49,433 nucleotides of DNA from Chloroflexota bacterium (GCA_029553955.1 JAKPJZ010000195.1:1-49433); one strand, 5' to 3'; numbered from the stretch's first letter, positions 11,069-22,372 are shown. The notes: generated by a model from the letters alone, not told the origin. Numbers and translations are program-made.

Positions 11069-12429
11069 GTATGCCAATCGTGGCCCTCGTGGGCCGGCCC
11101 AACGTGGGCAAGTCGGCGCTCTTCAACCGCTTGGTAGGAGAGCGCCTGGCCATTGTGCAGGATAGGCCGGGGACGACGCGCGATCGCCTCTACGGCGAGG
11201 CCGAATGGGCGGGGCGCGCCTTTACGGTCGTCGATACCGGCGGCATTATGGCCGCGCCGACCGACGACCTGTCGGCGCAGGTGCAGGCGCAGGCCCAGCT
11301 CGCGATCGATGAGGCCGATGTCATTCTCTTCCTGGTCGACGTGCTGACCGGCGTCACGCCCGACGACTATGAGCTGGCCGATGTCCTGCGCCGCTCGAAA
11401 AAGCCGGTGATCGTGGTGGTGAACAAGGCCGACAACGCCGAGCGCCGCCTGGCCGCCAACGAGTTCTATGCCCTGGGGCTCGAGCAGCTCTTTGCCGTCT
11501 CGGCGCTGCACGGCACGGGCACCGGCGACCTGCTCGATGCCGTGGTGGAGTCGTTCCCCCCGGCGCCCGAGGAGGAGGCCCCCGCACGCATCGGCATTGC
11601 CATCATCGGGCGGCCCAACGTCGGCAAGAGCTCGCTGCTCAACGCCATTCTCGGGCAGGACCGTACCATCGTCAGCCCCATCCCTGGCACCACGCGCGAC
11701 GCGATCGATATGGACCTGGCCTGGCGCGGGAATGACATCACGCTGATCGATACGGCCGGCATCCGCCGTCGCGGCGCCATCGAGCCCGGCCTTGAAAAGT
11801 ATAGCGTGCTGCGCGCGCTGCGGGCCATCAACCGCGCCGATGTGGTGCTGCTGGTGCTCGACGCGACCGATGGCGTCACGGCGCAGGATGCGCACGTGGC
11901 CGGCTACATCCTCGAAGAGAACAAGAGCGTCGTGGTCGTGGTCAACAAGTGGGACGTGGCGGGCAAGGAGCCGGGGGCCGAGGGCGAGTTCCGCCGGATG
12001 GTGCAGGAGACATTAAAGTTCTTGCCCTACGTGCCGGTGCTCTTTGTCTCGGCGCTGCGGCGCCGCGGCATCCCCCAGGTCGTCGATGCGGCGCTGCGGG
12101 TGCGCGAGGCGCGCTTCCAACGGCTGTCGACCGGCGAGCTGAACGACTTGGTGCGCGATGCCGTCGCCGCCCACGCGCCACCCTCCAAGTGGGGCCAGCG
12201 CCTGCGCTTCTACTATGCCACCCAGGCGCGCGTGGACCCGCCGACGTTCGTCTTTTTTGTCAACGACACGCGGCTGGTCCATTTCTCCTACGAGCGCTAC
12301 CTGGAGAACCGCATCCGCGAGCGCTACCCCTTCGAGGGCACGCCCATCCGGCTCGAGTTCAGAGGCCACGCGTCAGAAGCTCGCCGCAGAGGCGCCCGGG
12401 CGCCGCGTCAGCGGCAAGAGGAACGATAA
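11065..12429 (+). CDS. der: ribosome-assembly GTPase Der (EngA)
   Basis: Double-GTPase needed for 50S subunit maturation. G domain 1 has GRPNVGKSALFNRL, PGTTRD, DTGG and NKAD. G domain 2 (from about 172) has GRPNVGKSSLLNAI, PGTTRDAID, DTAGIRRR and NKWD. A KH-like C-terminal domain (KWGQRLRFYYATQ, PPTFVFFVND, YLENRIRERYPFEGTPI) follows. The Arg-rich end is normal. It starts inside the cdaR stop (ATGA), so translation of all three is probably coupled. Confidence 0.96.
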   Translation: MSMPIVALVGRPNVGKSALFNRLVGERLAIVQDRPGTTRDRLYGEAEWAGRAFTVVDTGGIMAAPTDDLSAQVQAQAQLAIDEADVILFLVDVLTGVTPDDYELADVLRRSKKPVIVVVNKADNAERRLAANEFYALGLEQLFAVSALHGTGTGDLLDAVVESFPPAPEEEAPARIGIAIIGRPNVGKSSLLNAILGQDRTIVSPIPGTTRDAIDMDLAWRGNDITLIDTAGIRRRGAIEPGLEKYSVLRALRAINRADVVLLVLDATDGVTAQDAHVAGYILEENKSVVVVVNKWDVAGKEPGAEGEFRRMVQETLKFLPYVPVLFVSALRRRGIPQVVDAALRVREARFQRLSTGELNDLVRDAVAAHAPPSKWGQRLRFYYATQARVDPPTFVFFVNDTRLVHFSYERYLENRIRERYPFEGTPIRLEFRGHASEARRRGARAPRQRQEER

Positions 12430-12444
12430 CCGCACAGGTGCCAA

Positions 12445-12508
12445 GACGCCCACGAAGCCGCCTGCAGCGGCCAAGGGGGGTTATGCTACGGGTTTGCGAA
12501 CACGACCT
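12445..12508 (-). repeat. interspersed repeat R1 (AGGTCGTGTTCGCAAACCC...)
   Basis: On the minus strand it reads AGGTCGTGTTCGCAAACCC, GTAGCATAACCCCCC, TTGGCCGCTGCAGGCGGC, TTCGTGGGCGTC. Related copies lie at 22716-22762 (in the loop of a palindrome), 35843-35884 and 47906-47934 (truncated). It directly abuts the stop codon of the broken toxin gene, and the core GGCCGC...GCGGC can fold. Confidence 0.75.
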
Positions 12509-12787
12509 AGTAGACCTCGTCGTGTGTGCCGATCTCGAGCAAGAGGATGTCGTCTTGGCGCTGATCCGTGCCCTTGACGAAATCAGAGATGATGCGGGGA
12601 TCATAGCCGGCACTGCAGGCCCAGGAGCCAGCCTCCCCTTGAGCTTGTGAGTCGCCAATGGGGGAGCAAAAGGGTCTTCCTGCAGGAGTCTCAGCGTCCG
12701 CTCGATGTCGTTCTTCAGCGCCGGGTGCTTTCTCACCGTGATTCTGAGAGCTCGGACGAAAGACTTGCCCCAGACGAGCATTCTCAT
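12507..12787 (-). pseudogene. RelE/YafQ-family toxin, frameshifted
   Basis: The N-terminal part reads MRMLVWGKSFVRALR ... THKLKGRLA, as in RelE/YafQ mRNA interferases. In that frame the sequence then becomes nonsense (APGPAVPAMIP). The expected continuation, GSWACSAGYDPRIISDF and DDILLLEIGTHDEVY then stop, is intact in another frame. The shift falls within about 12605-12640, near CTGGCTCCTGG. One lost or gained base pair set would explain it. The ATG overlaps the antitoxin stop (ATGA). It is probably an inactive toxin, unless recoding or a sequencing error is involved. Confidence 0.8.
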
Positions 12788-13032
12788 TCCCCGAGCTCTC
12801 TCATCAGGTCATCTACCGTTCCCCGATTGACCTCTCCTCGAGCGTACTCAGCGTGCGCCTCTTGGATGCTCTTGGCAAGCGATTCTCGTCTACGCTCGAG
12901 GTGCCGACGGCGGACGATGTTGATCAGGTCTTCCTGCTGCTGCTCGGGCAATGACTCAACGATCTCCAAAGCTTCTTGGAACGTCACCGTCTGCCGCTGG
13001 ACATGGCAACCTCTTGCTGTCGTTCCATCCAA
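12784..13032 (-). CDS. antitoxin of a RelBE/YafQ-type module
   Basis: A small protein with FQEALEIVESLPEQQQEDLI, REYARGEV-like EYARGEVNRGTVDD and LMRELGE, a pattern common for antitoxins paired with RelE/YafQ toxins. The last base triplets overlap the toxin ATG, the usual antitoxin-first order. The start is uncertain: the frame opens at a TTG (13032), but a GTG at 12987 giving MTFQEALEI would match the usual family length better. A good minus-strand promoter is 40 bp upstream. The antitoxin appears intact while its toxin is broken. Confidence 0.8.
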   Translation of the reverse strand: MDGTTARGCHVQRQTVTFQEALEIVESLPEQQQEDLINIVRRRHLERRRESLAKSIQEAHAEYARGEVNRGTVDDLMRELGE

Positions 13033-13073
13033 CTCTCAAGCGCACGGGTCGTCGATATCACCTGTCATGATCA

Positions 13074-13102
13074 ATCATAAGGCCGGAAGCCCTAATAGTC
13101 AA
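13074..13102 (-). promoter_or_regulatory. promoter of the antitoxin-toxin pair
   Basis: Read on the minus strand: TTGACT (13102-13097), a 17-bp spacer, and TATGAT (13079-13074). Just downstream is TGATTGATCATGACAGG, which contains TGATCA and could hold an autoregulatory operator. Confidence 0.65.
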
Positions 13103-13131
13103 CTTCTGGCAACGGGGGCAGCATGCTGCGC

Positions 13132-14709
13132 CTACTGCACCCGTCCCTGCAGCGACCAGGGGCCGGTCTTGGTGATGAGCACCCTGGCCAGGCGGCCGAG
13201 CCAATCCTGGCCGTCCTCAAAGAAGACGAGCTTGTTGGAGGCGGTGCGGCCCTTCCACTTGCCCTTGTGCAGCTCTTCGACCAGCACCTCCACCTCCTGC
13301 CCCAGCAGCCGGGCGTTGATCTGGCCCACGATCTCTTCCTGCAGCGCCTCGACGGCGCGGCGGCGGCGCTCCTTCTCCTCGGGCTGCACGTCGTCGGCCA
13401 GGCGGGCGGCGGGGGTGCCGGGGCGCACCGAGTAACTGGCGACGTGCACGGCGTCAAAGCGCACGGCGCGCAAGAGGTCCATGGTGCGCTCGAACTGCTC
13501 GGCCGTCTCGCCCGGAAAGCCGACGATGACGTCGGTGGCGATGGAGGCCTGGGGCAGCCGGGCGCGGATGCGCGCGACCAGCGCCAGGTACTCGGCGACG
13601 GTGTAGCCACGCGCCATGCGGCGCAGCACCTCGTCGTCGCCGGCCTGCACGGGCAGCTCCCAGTGCGGGCAGAGCCGGGGCAGCTCGGCCACGGCGTCGA
13701 TGACCTCGTCCTCCAGGTCGGCGGGATGCGAGGTGAGGAAGCGCAGCCGCGCCAGCCCCGGGATATCGTGCACGAGGCGCAGCAGGCCGGCGAGTGTGGG
13801 ACGGGCTTTCGAGCCCGTCCCGGTGTCACGGAGTCGGGCTGACGGGCTGGAAAGCCCGTCCCACGGGTGGGCAGGCTGGCCCGAGGTTGACGGGCTGGAA
13901 AGCCCGTCCCACGGGTGGGCAGGCTGGTCCGAGGTTGACGGGCTGGAAAGCCCATCCCACTGCAGGTCGCGGCCGTAGGCGTCGATGCTTTGGCCGAGGA
14001 GGGTGATTTCGCGCACGCCGGAGCGCACGAGCGCCTCGACCTCGGCGACGATCTCCTCGACGGTGCGGCTGCGGCACGGGCCGCGGCGCAGGCGCACCAG
14101 GCAGTAGGTGCAGTGGCGGTCGCAGCCCAGTATCGCGGCCACCTCGGCCGAGACCGGATTCACTGCAGAGGCGCAGAGGGCGCAGAGTAGGGGCGGGGTC
14201 TTCCCGCCCCTAGAGGGCGGGGTCTTCCCGCCCTCCTGGGGCGAGGAGATCTCGCCTCCGCGTCCTCTGCGCCTCTGCGCTGCTTCACATCTTGCCTGCA
14301 TATGCGCCTCGACCCACCCGACGAGCCCCTCGACGTCGGACGGGCGGACGAAGAGGTCGACGTGGGGGAAGCGCGCCTGCAGCGCGGCGATATCGCCCAC
14401 GAGGCAGCCCATGAGGACGACGGCAGCCCCAGGGCGGCGCTGCTTCAGGGAGCGCAGCGAGCTCAGGCGGCCGATGGCCTTGTCTTCGGCGCTTTGGCGC
14501 ACGACGCACGAGTTGAGGACGACCAGGTCGGCCTCCTCGGCGCGCACGGCTGGCGCGTAGCCGAGCGCCTCGAGGGCGGCGGCGGCGCGGCGCGAATCGG
14601 CGCGGTTCATCTGGCAGCCGATGGTCCAGATGAAGTAGGTGGCGCGTGATGCGTGATGCGTGACGCGTGACGCGTGTTGCGTGTTGCGTTCGGATAGTTC
14701 AGTGCTCAC
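13132..14709 (-). CDS. miaB: MiaB-family tRNA methylthiotransferase with repeat-derived insertions
   Basis: Radical-SAM enzyme adding a methylthio group to N6-isopentenyl-A37 of tRNA. The N-terminal domain has the three cluster Cys (TIGCQMN, NSCVVR, MGCLVG). The SAM cluster is CDRHCTYC; the TRAM end is EVEVLVEELHKGKWKGR. At ~525 residues it exceeds the usual ~440-470. Two inserts explain this: 14160-14285 (SSPQEGGKTPPSRGGKTPP) just before the SAM Cys motif, and 13795-13968 (three WDGLSSPS units) after YGRDLQ. The N-terminus (HASRVTHHASR) is also repeat-encoded. The start is the GTG at 14709 with AAGGGA upstream; an ATG at 14724 is the alternative. Confidence 0.88.
   Translation of the reverse strand: MSTELSERNTQHASRVTHHASRATYFIWTIGCQMNRADSRRAAAALEALGYAPAVRAEEADLVVLNSCVVRQSAEDKAIGRLSSLRSLKQRRPGAAVVLMGCLVGDIAALQARFPHVDLFVRPSDVEGLVGWVEAHMQARCEAAQRRRGRGGEISSPQEGGKTPPSRGGKTPPLLCALCASAVNPVSAEVAAILGCDRHCTYCLVRLRRGPCRSRTVEEIVAEVEALVRSGVREITLLGQSIDAYGRDLQWDGLSSPSTSDQPAHPWDGLSSPSTSGQPAHPWDGLSSPSARLRDTGTGSKARPTLAGLLRLVHDIPGLARLRFLTSHPADLEDEVIDAVAELPRLCPHWELPVQAGDDEVLRRMARGYTVAEYLALVARIRARLPQASIATDVIVGFPGETAEQFERTMDLLRAVRFDAVHVASYSVRPGTPAARLADDVQPEEKERRRRAVEALQEEIVGQINARLLGQEVEVLVEELHKGKWKGRTASNKLVFFEDGQDWLGRLARVLITKTGPWSLQGRVQ
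13795..13968. repeat. 48-bp tandem repeat inside miaB
   Basis: Three copies begin at 13841, 13889 and 13937, each GACGGGCTGGAAAGCCC, GTCCCACGGGTGGGC, AGGCTGG, CCGAGGTT. A related GGGACGGGCTTTCGAGCCC hairpin is at 13799. The period of 48 equals 16 codons, so copy-number changes would keep miaB in frame. Confidence 0.85.
14160..14285. repeat. CGCAGAGG / GGCGGGGTCTTCCCGCC repeat inside miaB
   Basis: GCAGAGGCGCAGAGGGCGC at the left and CTGCGCCTCTGCGC at the right form the outer inverted repeat. Inside are two GGCGGGGTCTTCCCGCCC hairpins and GGCGAGGAGATCTCGCC. The outer part belongs to the same family as the outer arms of the 23S intervening sequence. It is read through in frame by miaB. Confidence 0.85.
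14643..14690. repeat. GCGTGATGCGTGACG repeat at the miaB 5' end
   Basis: Tandem 8-bp-like units (GCGTGATGCGTGATGCGTGA, then CGCGTGTTGCGTGTTGCG) encode the first ~20 residues of the miaB product. Same family as 3880-3972 and 48208-48306. Confidence 0.75.
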
Positions 14710-14795
14710 AATAGATCCCTTCAATAGCCAGGTTCGTCGCCGACGCTTGAGAGCCTTGATAGAACAGCAAACAAGTAATCACGAAGGGGCAGCTG

Positions 14796-14879
14796 TCAAC
14801 GGATTTTGGGAGCGGATTGCACGGATGGTCTCGCCGCGGCGACGAGTAATCCGTTCAATCTGTTCCAGAAATCCGTTGA
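14796..14879. repeat. inverted repeat TCAACGGATTT...AAATCCGTTGA
   Basis: The ends TCAACGGATTT and AAATCCGTTGA are complementary. The inner parts AGCGGATTGCACGGAT and ATCCGTTCAATCTGTTCC pair imperfectly. It lies between uvrA and miaB (both minus strand) and may affect uvrA-to-miaB read-through. Confidence 0.7.
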
Positions 14880-14907
14880 TAACGTTGCTTGCCGACGGGC
14901 CGGTGCT

Positions 14908-17799
<2,892 letters not shown>

Positions 17800-17849
17800 G
17801 CACTATCCCCTGCCCCATATCGGGTGTTCTGCATCGCCTGGCGCAGCGC

Positions 17850-17997
17850 TGTCATTGCGAGCCGCAGCGAAGCAATCTCCCCGCCAGGCATTGGGGATTG
17901 CTTCGCTGCGGCTCGCAATGACAGGACCAAGTCTCTGAGCAGCGCAGCAGTCTCCCCGTCAGGCATTGGAGATTGCTTTGCTGCGCTCGCAATGACG
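17850..17997. repeat. GTCATTGCGAG repeat, two hairpins
   Basis: Hairpin 1 (17850-17922) has TGTCATTGCGAGCCGCAGCG ... GCGGCTCGCAATGACAG around CAGGCATTGGGGATTGC. The second half ends GCGCTCGCAATGAC. It lies in the divergent spacer between uvrA and the lipoprotein gene. The rest of that spacer (18000-18294) shows no gene. Confidence 0.85.
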
Positions 17998-18294
17998 GTG
18001 CACGCTTGCCGGGCGACCGGTTATTCTACCACAGGCGGAGGGTTTGAGCAACAGGCACGGGAATGGAAATGCCTACAGATCGATCACACCCCCTGCCGCG
18101 CTCTGCCCGGCAAATGCGCATCAAACGCTTTGCAAACGCTTGCCATGCTATGCTGATGTCTGGGATGCCACTCCATCCCTGCCCCGCGCCGGCTGTGCGT
18201 CGCACGCGCTGGGCTCCGCTACCCTCGTTCGTCGGCCGTCCGGCGCATGCGCCGGCTTCGCATTGTCCATCTACATCCAGGAAGGAGAGTTGGC

Positions 18295-19131
18295 ATGCGC
18301 AGGCAGCGATGCCTCACATTGCCCGTCGCTCTACTCATCGCGATCATCTTGACCCCGTTGCTCGTAGGCTGTGGTGGCAAGCCAGCGAAGGACCAGCCCG
18401 GCGCAGCCCAAAAGACCGCCACCCAGGTGCCCGGCGCCGAGGCCCCTGGGGGCGCCCAGAGCGCCAGCTTGGATAACAGTCTCGACGCTCTCGCGGACCT
18501 CGCCCCCGTGCACACCAGGTACTTTGCCCAGTGGGGTGAAGATGGCCAAACCACCCAGACGCATCTGCAAGAGACCGACCTGGACAAGAACGGCAGCATG
18601 TACATCAAGACGCACTCGAGTGATCTCAGCCGTGGTCTCCATGACGAGCTCATCGAAGAGGAGTACCGGATCGGTACCACCACGTATGTGCCGGCCGAGC
18701 GCCGTCCGGATTCTCCTTTCTATGCGCTGGAGAACAACAACATGGACGGCGGTATTTGGCAAGTTGTCCGTTTCTACGGCATACACCTGATGAGCTTTGG
18801 CGAAGACGGCAGCGCTACCCTGGTGGGCAGTGAGTCCAAAAACGGCTTTGCCACCAACAAGTACGAGATCGCCTATGAGGCCATCTCGGGCATCTCAGAG
18901 GATGCTGTTCACTTTGGCGATCCAGAGGGCGAGGAGGATTACGCGTTCTACGTCTGGATCGAAAAGTCCAGCGGCGCGCTCGTGAGCTCTGTGGTGGATT
19001 GGTCCGATGAGCGGGGGACGTTCCACGCCGAGTTCGACGCCACCCGGGTGCAGCTTGACGACATCCAGCCGCCGGACAATATCATAGAATACAAAGCTGG
19101 ACTTGCCATTCTGAACGGTCAAGCCGCGTAA
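18295..19131 (+). CDS. putative lipoprotein of unknown function
   Basis: A 278-residue secreted protein. An Arg-rich start, hydrophobic core (LPVALLIAIILTPLLVG) and lipobox LLVGCGG mark a lipoprotein with the mature Cys near residue 26. A low-complexity linker follows (QKTATQVPGAEAPGGAQ). The rest has mixed beta character with many acidic and aromatic residues (HTRYFAQWGEDGQTTQ; YAFYVWIEKSSGALVSSVV), loosely like LolA/outer-membrane-lipoprotein-carrier folds, but I cannot assign it. The ATG follows AGGAGAG by five nt. It converges on a histidine kinase gene across a long palindrome. Confidence 0.75.
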   Translation: MRRQRCLTLPVALLIAIILTPLLVGCGGKPAKDQPGAAQKTATQVPGAEAPGGAQSASLDNSLDALADLAPVHTRYFAQWGEDGQTTQTHLQETDLDKNGSMYIKTHSSDLSRGLHDELIEEEYRIGTTTYVPAERRPDSPFYALENNNMDGGIWQVVRFYGIHLMSFGEDGSATLVGSESKNGFATNKYEIAYEAISGISEDAVHFGDPEGEEDYAFYVWIEKSSGALVSSVVDWSDERGTFHAEFDATRVQLDDIQPPDNIIEYKAGLAILNGQAA

Positions 19132-19248
19132 CATGGACACCAAAAGCAGCGGGCTCCAACGCAGCCCACTGGCCCTGAAAGTGCCCATGGCTGGAGCGAA
19201 CCGGGTCGCGGTAGACTCCCACGCTGGAACCACCGGCGAGATCGGTTC

Positions 19249-19335
19249 GTAGTAGCGGAGAGCGGGAGCCGGGGCAGGCGTGCAGTGCCTCCGAGGTACT
19301 GCACGCCTGCCCCGGCTCCCGCTCTCCGCTACTAC
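19249..19335. terminator. long palindrome between convergent genes (38-bp perfect arms)
   Basis: Bases 19249-19286 are the exact complement of 19298-19335. With one mismatch (19287/19297) the pairing continues to the centre. The arms hold GTAGTAGCGGAGAGCGGGAG and CCGGGGCAGGCGTGCAGT. The last bases contain the stop codon of the minus-strand kinase. Its position between two convergent genes suggests a bidirectional terminator. Confidence 0.85.
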
Positions 19336-21425
19336 AAGCGTGTGGCATGGAGTGTGTCTGTCTGGGCCACGGGCAGGCTGAAGGAGAAGGTGCTGCCCAC
19401 GCCCACCTGGCTTTCGGCCCAGATGTGGCCATCATGGGCCTCGACCAGGCGCCGCGTGATGTAGAGCCCCAGCCCCACGCCTGGGCGCCGTTCGCGGGTT
19501 GCGCCGCCGCGGAAGTAACGTTGGAAGAGGCGCGGCAGGTCTTCCGCAGCGATGCCGCGGCCGCGGTCGATGACGGCGGTGATCACCCGGCCGTCCTCCT
19601 GCCAGGCCTGCACCGTCACCGGCGTGCCGGGCGCCGAGTACTTGAGCGCGTTGGACCACAGGTTGGTGAGGATGCGCTCCAGGCGAGCGGGGTCGGCCCA
19701 GACGGGGGGCAGGCCGAGGGGCATCTGCACTTCGATACGCGCCGTCTCGAGGCTTGGGGCCAGCCGCTGCTTGATCTCGAAGGCAAAGGCGCGCAGGTCC
19801 ACAGGCTGGCGTTCGAGGCTGAGCTGGCCCGCCTCCGAGCGCGCGGCGTCGACCAGGTCTTGGATCATGGTGTTCATGCGCTGGGCGGTGGAGACAATGC
19901 TGGCGGCGCTGTCGCGCTCGCGCTCGAGGTTGGCCCGGGCGAGGCGGCGCTCGCAGAGCTGGGCCTGGCCCAGGATGGCCGCCAGGGGCTGCCGCAGGTC
20001 GTGGGAGACGGCGCGCACGATGTCGTCGCGCTGCTCCTGCAGCTCGATCATCGGGGTCACGTCGCTCAGGCTGCGCACGGCGCCGACGATGTGGCCCTCG
20101 TCATCGCGGATGGGGCCGGCGCTGATCAAGAGCTCGCGGCTGCTGCCGTCGCGCCGGTGCACCCTGGCGCGCACGCCCACCAGCACCTCGCCGCGCAGGG
20201 CGCGTGCCTGCGTGATCTGCCCGGGCGGGAAGGGCGTGCCTTCGGGCGTTTCGACCCGTGGGCCGGTCTGGCGCGTCTCCAGCGGCAGCGCCGCATATTC
20301 GGCCTGCGTCGTCCCCAGGAGCTGCTCGGCGGCCCGGTTCATGCGCAGGACCTCGGCGTGCGGCCCATAGATGATGAGCCCGTCGCGGACGGCGCCAATC
20401 GCGGCGTCGAACTCGGCCGCGCGGCTCTCGGCACGCTCCGTCAGCTCGCGCTCGCGCAGGCCGGCGACGACGAGATGCTGGTTCGACTGGCGCAACTCAG
20501 CCAGGAGGCGCTCACGCTCCGCCTCGGCCTGTCTGCGCTCGGTGATGTCGGTCAGCACCGTCACGGCGGCGATGATGCGGCCCTCGTCGTCGCGGATGGG
20601 CGCGGCGCTCTGCAGGGTCACGCCGCGCGTGCCGTCGCCGCGCACGATGTGGACCTCCTCGTTGCTGACGGGCTCGCCTCTGAGGGCGCGGATGACGGGC
20701 CACTCCTCGGGCGCATAGGGCCGGCCGTCGGGGTGGAAGCCGTGGTAGGTGCGATACTCCTCGGCGGTGGCGGCGGTGATGAAGGGCTGGCGCCAGATCT
20801 CGGCTGCCTGGCGGTTGCCCAGGATGAGCCGGCCCGTGGGCGCCTCGGCAACAAAGACGCCGGAGGGCATCTGTTCGAGCACCGTCTGCACGCGCATGCG
20901 TTGCGCCTCGAGCTCCCCGAGCAGGCGCCTGCGCTCCTCCAGGCCGGCTTCAGTACGGGCGAGGGCGCGCTGCAGCTCGTCGCCGTAGGTGGCGGTGGAG
21001 ATGGTGATCATGGTGTCGAGGGCGGCGTCGAGGTTCTCGGCGATGTCGTACACGTCCTCTGTGGGGATACCGCTCAGATAGCGGCGCAGTGCGTGCCAGA
21101 TCTCTTCGCGGATGATCTGGTACTCGCGCACCAGGTCGCCCAGGCGCATGTGTTGGCGCAGGCGCTCCAGCGCATGCCCCCTGGCCGGCGCCGTCCAGGG
21201 GGCATCGAACGCCTTGGGCTCGCCGCGGCGCAGCGCCTCGGCGACGCCGCGCACCACGTCGGGGGCGTGGTCGGCAAGCTCCTGGCGATCCAGCTCGGGG
21301 TGGGCGGCGTAGATGGTAGCGGCGACGCGCTCGACCCAGCGGGCGACGATGTCGCTGACGAGGCCGTCGAGGGTCGCAGCGGCGAGGCCGAGGGCGGTGC
21401 GTTCGGCAGCGGGCGCTTGTGGCAT
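19332..21425 (-). CDS. PAS-domain sensor histidine kinase with RsbRD-like N-terminus
   Basis: Cytoplasmic sensor kinase of 697 residues. Residues ~10-135 form a helical domain resembling RsbRD/RsbU-like N-termini (ADHAPDVVRGVAEALRRG; REYQIIREEIWHALRRYL). Two PAS domains follow (about 180-290, ending AVTVLTDITERRQAE, and 330-455, ending AVRSLSDVTPMIELQEQ). HisKA has SHDLRQPLAAI with the phospho-His at ~475. The ATPase domain has WSNALKYS, DRGRGIAAEDLP and GVGLGLYITRR. No transmembrane segment was seen, so the signal is probably internal or redox/ligand-based. No partner response regulator is adjacent. The stop codon lies in the palindrome. Confidence 0.92.
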   Translation of the reverse strand: MPQAPAAERTALGLAAATLDGLVSDIVARWVERVAATIYAAHPELDRQELADHAPDVVRGVAEALRRGEPKAFDAPWTAPARGHALERLRQHMRLGDLVREYQIIREEIWHALRRYLSGIPTEDVYDIAENLDAALDTMITISTATYGDELQRALARTEAGLEERRRLLGELEAQRMRVQTVLEQMPSGVFVAEAPTGRLILGNRQAAEIWRQPFITAATAEEYRTYHGFHPDGRPYAPEEWPVIRALRGEPVSNEEVHIVRGDGTRGVTLQSAAPIRDDEGRIIAAVTVLTDITERRQAEAERERLLAELRQSNQHLVVAGLRERELTERAESRAAEFDAAIGAVRDGLIIYGPHAEVLRMNRAAEQLLGTTQAEYAALPLETRQTGPRVETPEGTPFPPGQITQARALRGEVLVGVRARVHRRDGSSRELLISAGPIRDDEGHIVGAVRSLSDVTPMIELQEQRDDIVRAVSHDLRQPLAAILGQAQLCERRLARANLERERDSAASIVSTAQRMNTMIQDLVDAARSEAGQLSLERQPVDLRAFAFEIKQRLAPSLETARIEVQMPLGLPPVWADPARLERILTNLWSNALKYSAPGTPVTVQAWQEDGRVITAVIDRGRGIAAEDLPRLFQRYFRGGATRERRPGVGLGLYITRRLVEAHDGHIWAESQVGVGSTFSFSLPVAQTDTLHATRL

Positions 21426-21495
21426 TGCATCTCTCTTTCTCTCTCCATGCCGGAGAGAGGCGCGGTCTCAGACAGGCCAGCAAGATGCGGGCCAT

Positions 21496-22224
21496 CTACT
21501 CCAGGAGCTGGGCGGCGGCGGCGTCGACCAGCCACAGCAGCTCGCCGGCGATGGGGCAGATGAGCTGCGCCGGCCGGCGCTGCGGGTCGCGCGGGCCGTG
21601 AAGCACGGCCAGGAGCGCCGGCGCCTTGGCCGCGCCAGAGACGAGAAAGGCGACGAGGGCGGCGCGGTTGATGAACGGCGCCGTCAGGGTGACGCGCGGC
21701 AGGCCGTCGGGCGACTCTGTTGCGGCAACCCAGCGCGTCTCTTCGCGCAGTGCCGGCGAGCCCGGGAAGAGCGAGGCCGTGTGGCCGTCGTCGCCCAGGC
21801 CGAGCAGGACCAGGTCGAAGGTGGCGCAGGCATCCTTGCCTGCGAAGGTGGCGCGCAGCTCTTCCTCGTACGCGGCTGCGGCCTGTGCGTGGTTACCGGA
21901 GCAGCGCATGGGGTGGATGTGGGACTCTGGGATGGGCACGTGATCGAGCAGCGCCTCGCGCGCCAGGCGCTCGTTGCTGCGGGAGTCGTCGGGGGGCACA
22001 CAGCGCTCGTCGCCCCAGAAGACGCACAGTTGCCCCCAGGCGATCTCAGCGCACAGTGGCGGCTGCGCCAGCAGCTTGTAGGCGCGCCGCGGCGTCTGCC
22101 CGCCGGCGAGCGCGACGCTGCGCACCGCGCGCGCGGCAAAGAGCTGCGCGGCGGCCAGGCTGACGGCCTCCGCATCGGGCAAGACCTGGAGGGTGCCCGC
22201 ATTGAGCAGGCGATCGACAGGCAT
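21496..22224 (-). CDS. pgl: 6-phosphogluconolactonase
   Basis: Hydrolyses 6-phosphogluconolactone in the oxidative pentose phosphate pathway. Family motifs are LAGGQTPRRAYKLLA, VFWGDERCVPPDDSRSN, PIPESHIHPM and the signature LVLLGLGDDGHTASLFPGSP, with RVTLTAPFINRA near the end. At 242 residues it matches the SOL/DevB class. The frame stays open 63 codons upstream through a repeat, but GGGAGGTG five nt before the ATG at 22224 fixes the start. No zwf or gnd gene is in the window. Confidence 0.94.
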   Translation of the reverse strand: MPVDRLLNAGTLQVLPDAEAVSLAAAQLFAARAVRSVALAGGQTPRRAYKLLAQPPLCAEIAWGQLCVFWGDERCVPPDDSRSNERLAREALLDHVPIPESHIHPMRCSGNHAQAAAAYEEELRATFAGKDACATFDLVLLGLGDDGHTASLFPGSPALREETRWVAATESPDGLPRVTLTAPFINRAALVAFLVSGAAKAPALLAVLHGPRDPQRRPAQLICPIAGELLWLVDAAAAQLLE

Positions 22225-22307
22225 ATACACCTCCCTCGAGCGCAGACTGCTAGACGCTTCCAGGTTGATTGTGCGATACGTCAGCGATCCATAGGGCCGA
22301 CGGAGTT

Positions 22308-22372
22308 GGCCACGAATGACACGAATCACCACGAACGGAGCGCCTTCGTGCGAATCCGTTCCATTCGTGGCC
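22308..22372. repeat. GGCCACGAAT...ATTCGTGGCC inverted repeat
   Basis: GGCCACGAATGACACGAATC at the left and AACGGA... CATTCGTGGCC at the right; the terminal 10 bp are exactly complementary and the interior pairs partly (CGAATCACCACGAAC / GTGCGAATCCGTTCC). It lies upstream of pgl in a 900-bp non-coding stretch. Confidence 0.7.

Noticed and set aside
12605..12640. Programmed frameshift in the toxin gene
   Set aside because: No slippery heptamer with downstream structure was evident; simple mutation is more economical.
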